Part shown: positions 62,849 to 64,000 of the stretch, in pieces
Layout: every line of letters starts with the position of its first letter
Numbering within the stretch: position 1 is the first letter of the stretch
Source of the DNA: an uncultured Eubacteriales bacterium
GTDB taxonomy: Bacteria > Bacillota > Clostridia > Oscillospirales > QAKW01
Reading direction: 5' to 3'
DNA: 64,000 bases
NCBI GenBank assembly: GCA_902492505.1
Contig: CABULU010000002.1
Span: forward strand, 1 to 64,000
Position numbers and translations under genes: made by a program
Notes under the pieces: generated by a model
The model's database searches: none
What the model was told of the DNA's origin: nothing
The model's input: the letters and a program-made list of their open reading frames with translations, nothing else

Positions 62849-63214
62849 TTACATATGACAATGGTTTGAGTATTCAGATAGCTTCAGCACAAACACACCA
62901 TTATTTAAAGTGAAACCCAAAGACTTTGCTGTCTGCTCATATTTACAAGGCAGTGTGACGACTCTGACTATCGAAACATCACATTTAAAAAGCAGAGCTT
63001 TAATTAGTCCGTCGGCTAACGCAAAATCGTCTGAAATGCAAGAAATAAATTTAATTTTCAGCTTATCCCCGCAGATTTCATATTGTATAAATCCAATTAC
63101 GTCATCGTGTGAAAAAGCGCCGAGCAGAAAATCGTCAGAACCAAGCTTCAGCTGAAATTCATTTGCTAATTTATCTGCGATTTTTACGTCATTTATTTTT
63201 CGAATATCTATCAT
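62849..63214 (-). CDS. Small GNAT-like protein downstream of sigK
   Basis: 121 residues from ATG 63214, one base after the sigK stop; there is an in-frame ATG further upstream inside sigK. Strand and helix order (SDDFLLGAFSHDDVIGFIQYEICGD, then SIVRVVTLPC and AKSLGFTLNNGVFVLKL) fits a shortened GNAT fold, but the acetyl-CoA loop (Q/RxxGxG/A) is not seen. It could be a degenerate acetyltransferase. Co-transcription with sigK is likely from the spacing; function unknown. Confidence 0.62.
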   Translation of the reverse strand: MIDIRKINDVKIADKLANEFQLKLGSDDFLLGAFSHDDVIGFIQYEICGDKLKIKFISCISDDFALADGLIKALLFKCDVSIVRVVTLPCKYEQTAKSLGFTLNNGVFVLKLSEYSNHCHM

Positions 63215-63215
63215 T

Positions 63216-63908
63216 TTACTGTTGATCTTTCCCGTCAAATTTATATTTTAGTTTATCAAGTGCCTTCTTTTCTATACGTGAAACATAGCTACGCGAAATT
63301 CGCATTTTTTTTGCAACTTCTTTTTGTGTAAGGCTTTTTGTATTATAAAGACCGTAACGCATGGTTATTATCATTTTTTCTCGTTCCGGCAGATCCTTGA
63401 TGTATGAATACAGACGTTTTGTGTTTATTTTGAGGTCAATGCAGTCGGCGATATCATCTTCCTGACATACAATGTCCATATATGTCAGCGAATTTCCGTC
63501 ATCGTCAACGTCAATCGGATCGCTTATAAAAGTCTCATTTTGCGTTTTACGCTGCGAACGGAAAAACATTAAAATCTCATTTTCAATACATTTAGCGGCG
63601 TATGTTGCAAGCTTGGTTTTTTTTACCGGCTTGTATGACGTAATGCCTTTTATAAGACCTATTGTACCTATTGAAATTAAATCCTCCTGGTCAGAGCTGT
63701 TTGCATAATATTTTTTGATAACGTGCGCGACCAGACGCAAATTCCGCTCAATAAGAATGTCTCTGGCTGCTTTGTCACCCTGAGCAAGCTTTTCAATGTA
63801 ATATTGCTCTTCACTCGGAGTAAGCGGTTTCGGAAAAGATGCGCCGTTTGATATATATAATATCAAAAACATAAAATTATCAAAGAGACTGCTGAATAGT
63901 TCAAACAT
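63216..63908 (-). CDS. sigK: RNA polymerase sporulation sigma factor SigmaK
   Basis: 230 residues from ATG 63908 (AAGGGTGA just upstream). A short hydrophobic N-terminal pro-sequence (FELFSSLFDNFMFLILYI) precedes region 1.2, then region 2 (RNLRLVAHVIKKYY, EDLISIGTIGLIKGITSY) and region 4 with helix-turn-helix SLTQKEVAKKMRISRSYVSRIEKKAL. The pro-sequence, which is removed by SpoIVFB in Bacillus, separates SigmaK from SigmaE, whose pro-region is longer. SigmaK drives late mother-cell genes. The gene is whole, with no skin-type element inside. Confidence 0.9.
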   Translation of the reverse strand: MFELFSSLFDNFMFLILYISNGASFPKPLTPSEEQYYIEKLAQGDKAARDILIERNLRLVAHVIKKYYANSSDQEDLISIGTIGLIKGITSYKPVKKTKLATYAAKCIENEILMFFRSQRKTQNETFISDPIDVDDDGNSLTYMDIVCQEDDIADCIDLKINTKRLYSYIKDLPEREKMIITMRYGLYNTKSLTQKEVAKKMRISRSYVSRIEKKALDKLKYKFDGKDQQ

Positions 63909-63929
63909 ATAATCACCCTTGATAATATA

Positions 63930-63951
63930 TATGTCAGCCAAATTTTCGTAT
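63930..63951 (-). promoter_or_regulatory. Weak candidate SigmaE-type promoter of sigK
   Basis: Minus strand: ATA (63951-63949), 15 bases, CATATATA (63933-63926). Spacing is one base short of the usual 16-18. SigmaE control of sigK is known in Bacillus. Confidence 0.25.
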
Positions 63952-63958
63952 ACCGTGA

Positions 63959-63985
63959 AAAAATAGCCGCAATGCGACTATTTTT
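63959..63985. terminator. Bidirectional terminator-like hairpin upstream of sigK
   Basis: AAAAATAG (63959-63966) and CTATTTTT (63978-63985) flank an inner CGCA/TGCG stem, single mismatches between. It probably ends a gene lying beyond the window edge. Confidence 0.7.
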
Positions 63986-64000
63986 ATCATTTATTTATTT

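Overview
The window is chromosomal DNA of a low-GC, endospore-forming Firmicute of the class Clostridia, most likely an Oscillospiraceae/Ruminococcaceae-type gut organism. This rests on the gene content (spoIIE, a spoIIM-like gene, an uninterrupted sigK, polC plus dnaE, sepF-ylmG-ylmH-divIVA, whiA, pfkA downstream of dnaE), the split transketolase, and surface proteins of kinds common in gut Clostridia. Nearly all of it is coding. No rRNA, insertion sequence, prophage or CRISPR array was seen. Two tRNAs are present: Ala-CGC and Leu-CAA.

Layout. (1) 1-6.5 kb: the end of a split transketolase, tRNA-Ala, ychF, then on the minus strand a tiny Cys-rich membrane ORF, a tail-anchored hypothetical protein and spoIIE; a ZIP metal transporter and an XRE regulator follow. 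(2) 6.5-15.5 kb: the accessory part of the window. Two SipW-type (Ser/His) signal peptidases lie among four small TasA/CalY-like secreted proteins and a 1577-residue adhesin with InlB-like repeats and a dense Cys/His-rich block. (3) 15.5-20 kb: a PlsY-like acyltransferase overlapping a glycolipid glycosyltransferase gene (minus), then a CAP/Big_2/SLH surface protein. (4) 20-33 kb: miaB-ylbF-mutS-mutL-miaA, an HlyD-like protein, then yggS-sepF-yggT-ylmH-divIVA-lspA-rluD. (5) 33.4-51 kb: a long run for translation, isoprenoid, phospholipid, DNA replication and wall functions (pyrH-frr-uppS-cdsA-dxr-rseP-ispG-polC-murB-rapZ-whiA-dnaE), then pfkA and tRNA-Leu. (6) 51-58 kb: a GNAT gene, the lysine/DAP operon asd-dapA-dapB (minus), and queA-tgt-yajC-TIGR04086. 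(7) 58-64 kb: spoIIM-like, xerD, a DUF624 gene, then on the minus strand a second tyrosine recombinase, a P-loop kinase, a HAD phosphatase, a GNAT-like protein and sigK.

The best candidate for an under-described system is region 2. It looks like a self-contained matrix or fibre locus: an XRE regulator facing a strong promoter with a palindrome in its spacer, dedicated signal peptidases, TasA-like subunits and a giant adhesin.

Three conserved genes (a TasA-like gene near 15,380, polC near 40,340, xerD near 59,380) are each broken by one apparent single-base indel. PolC is normally essential, so these probably reflect sequence or assembly errors rather than biology, but they need checking against reads.
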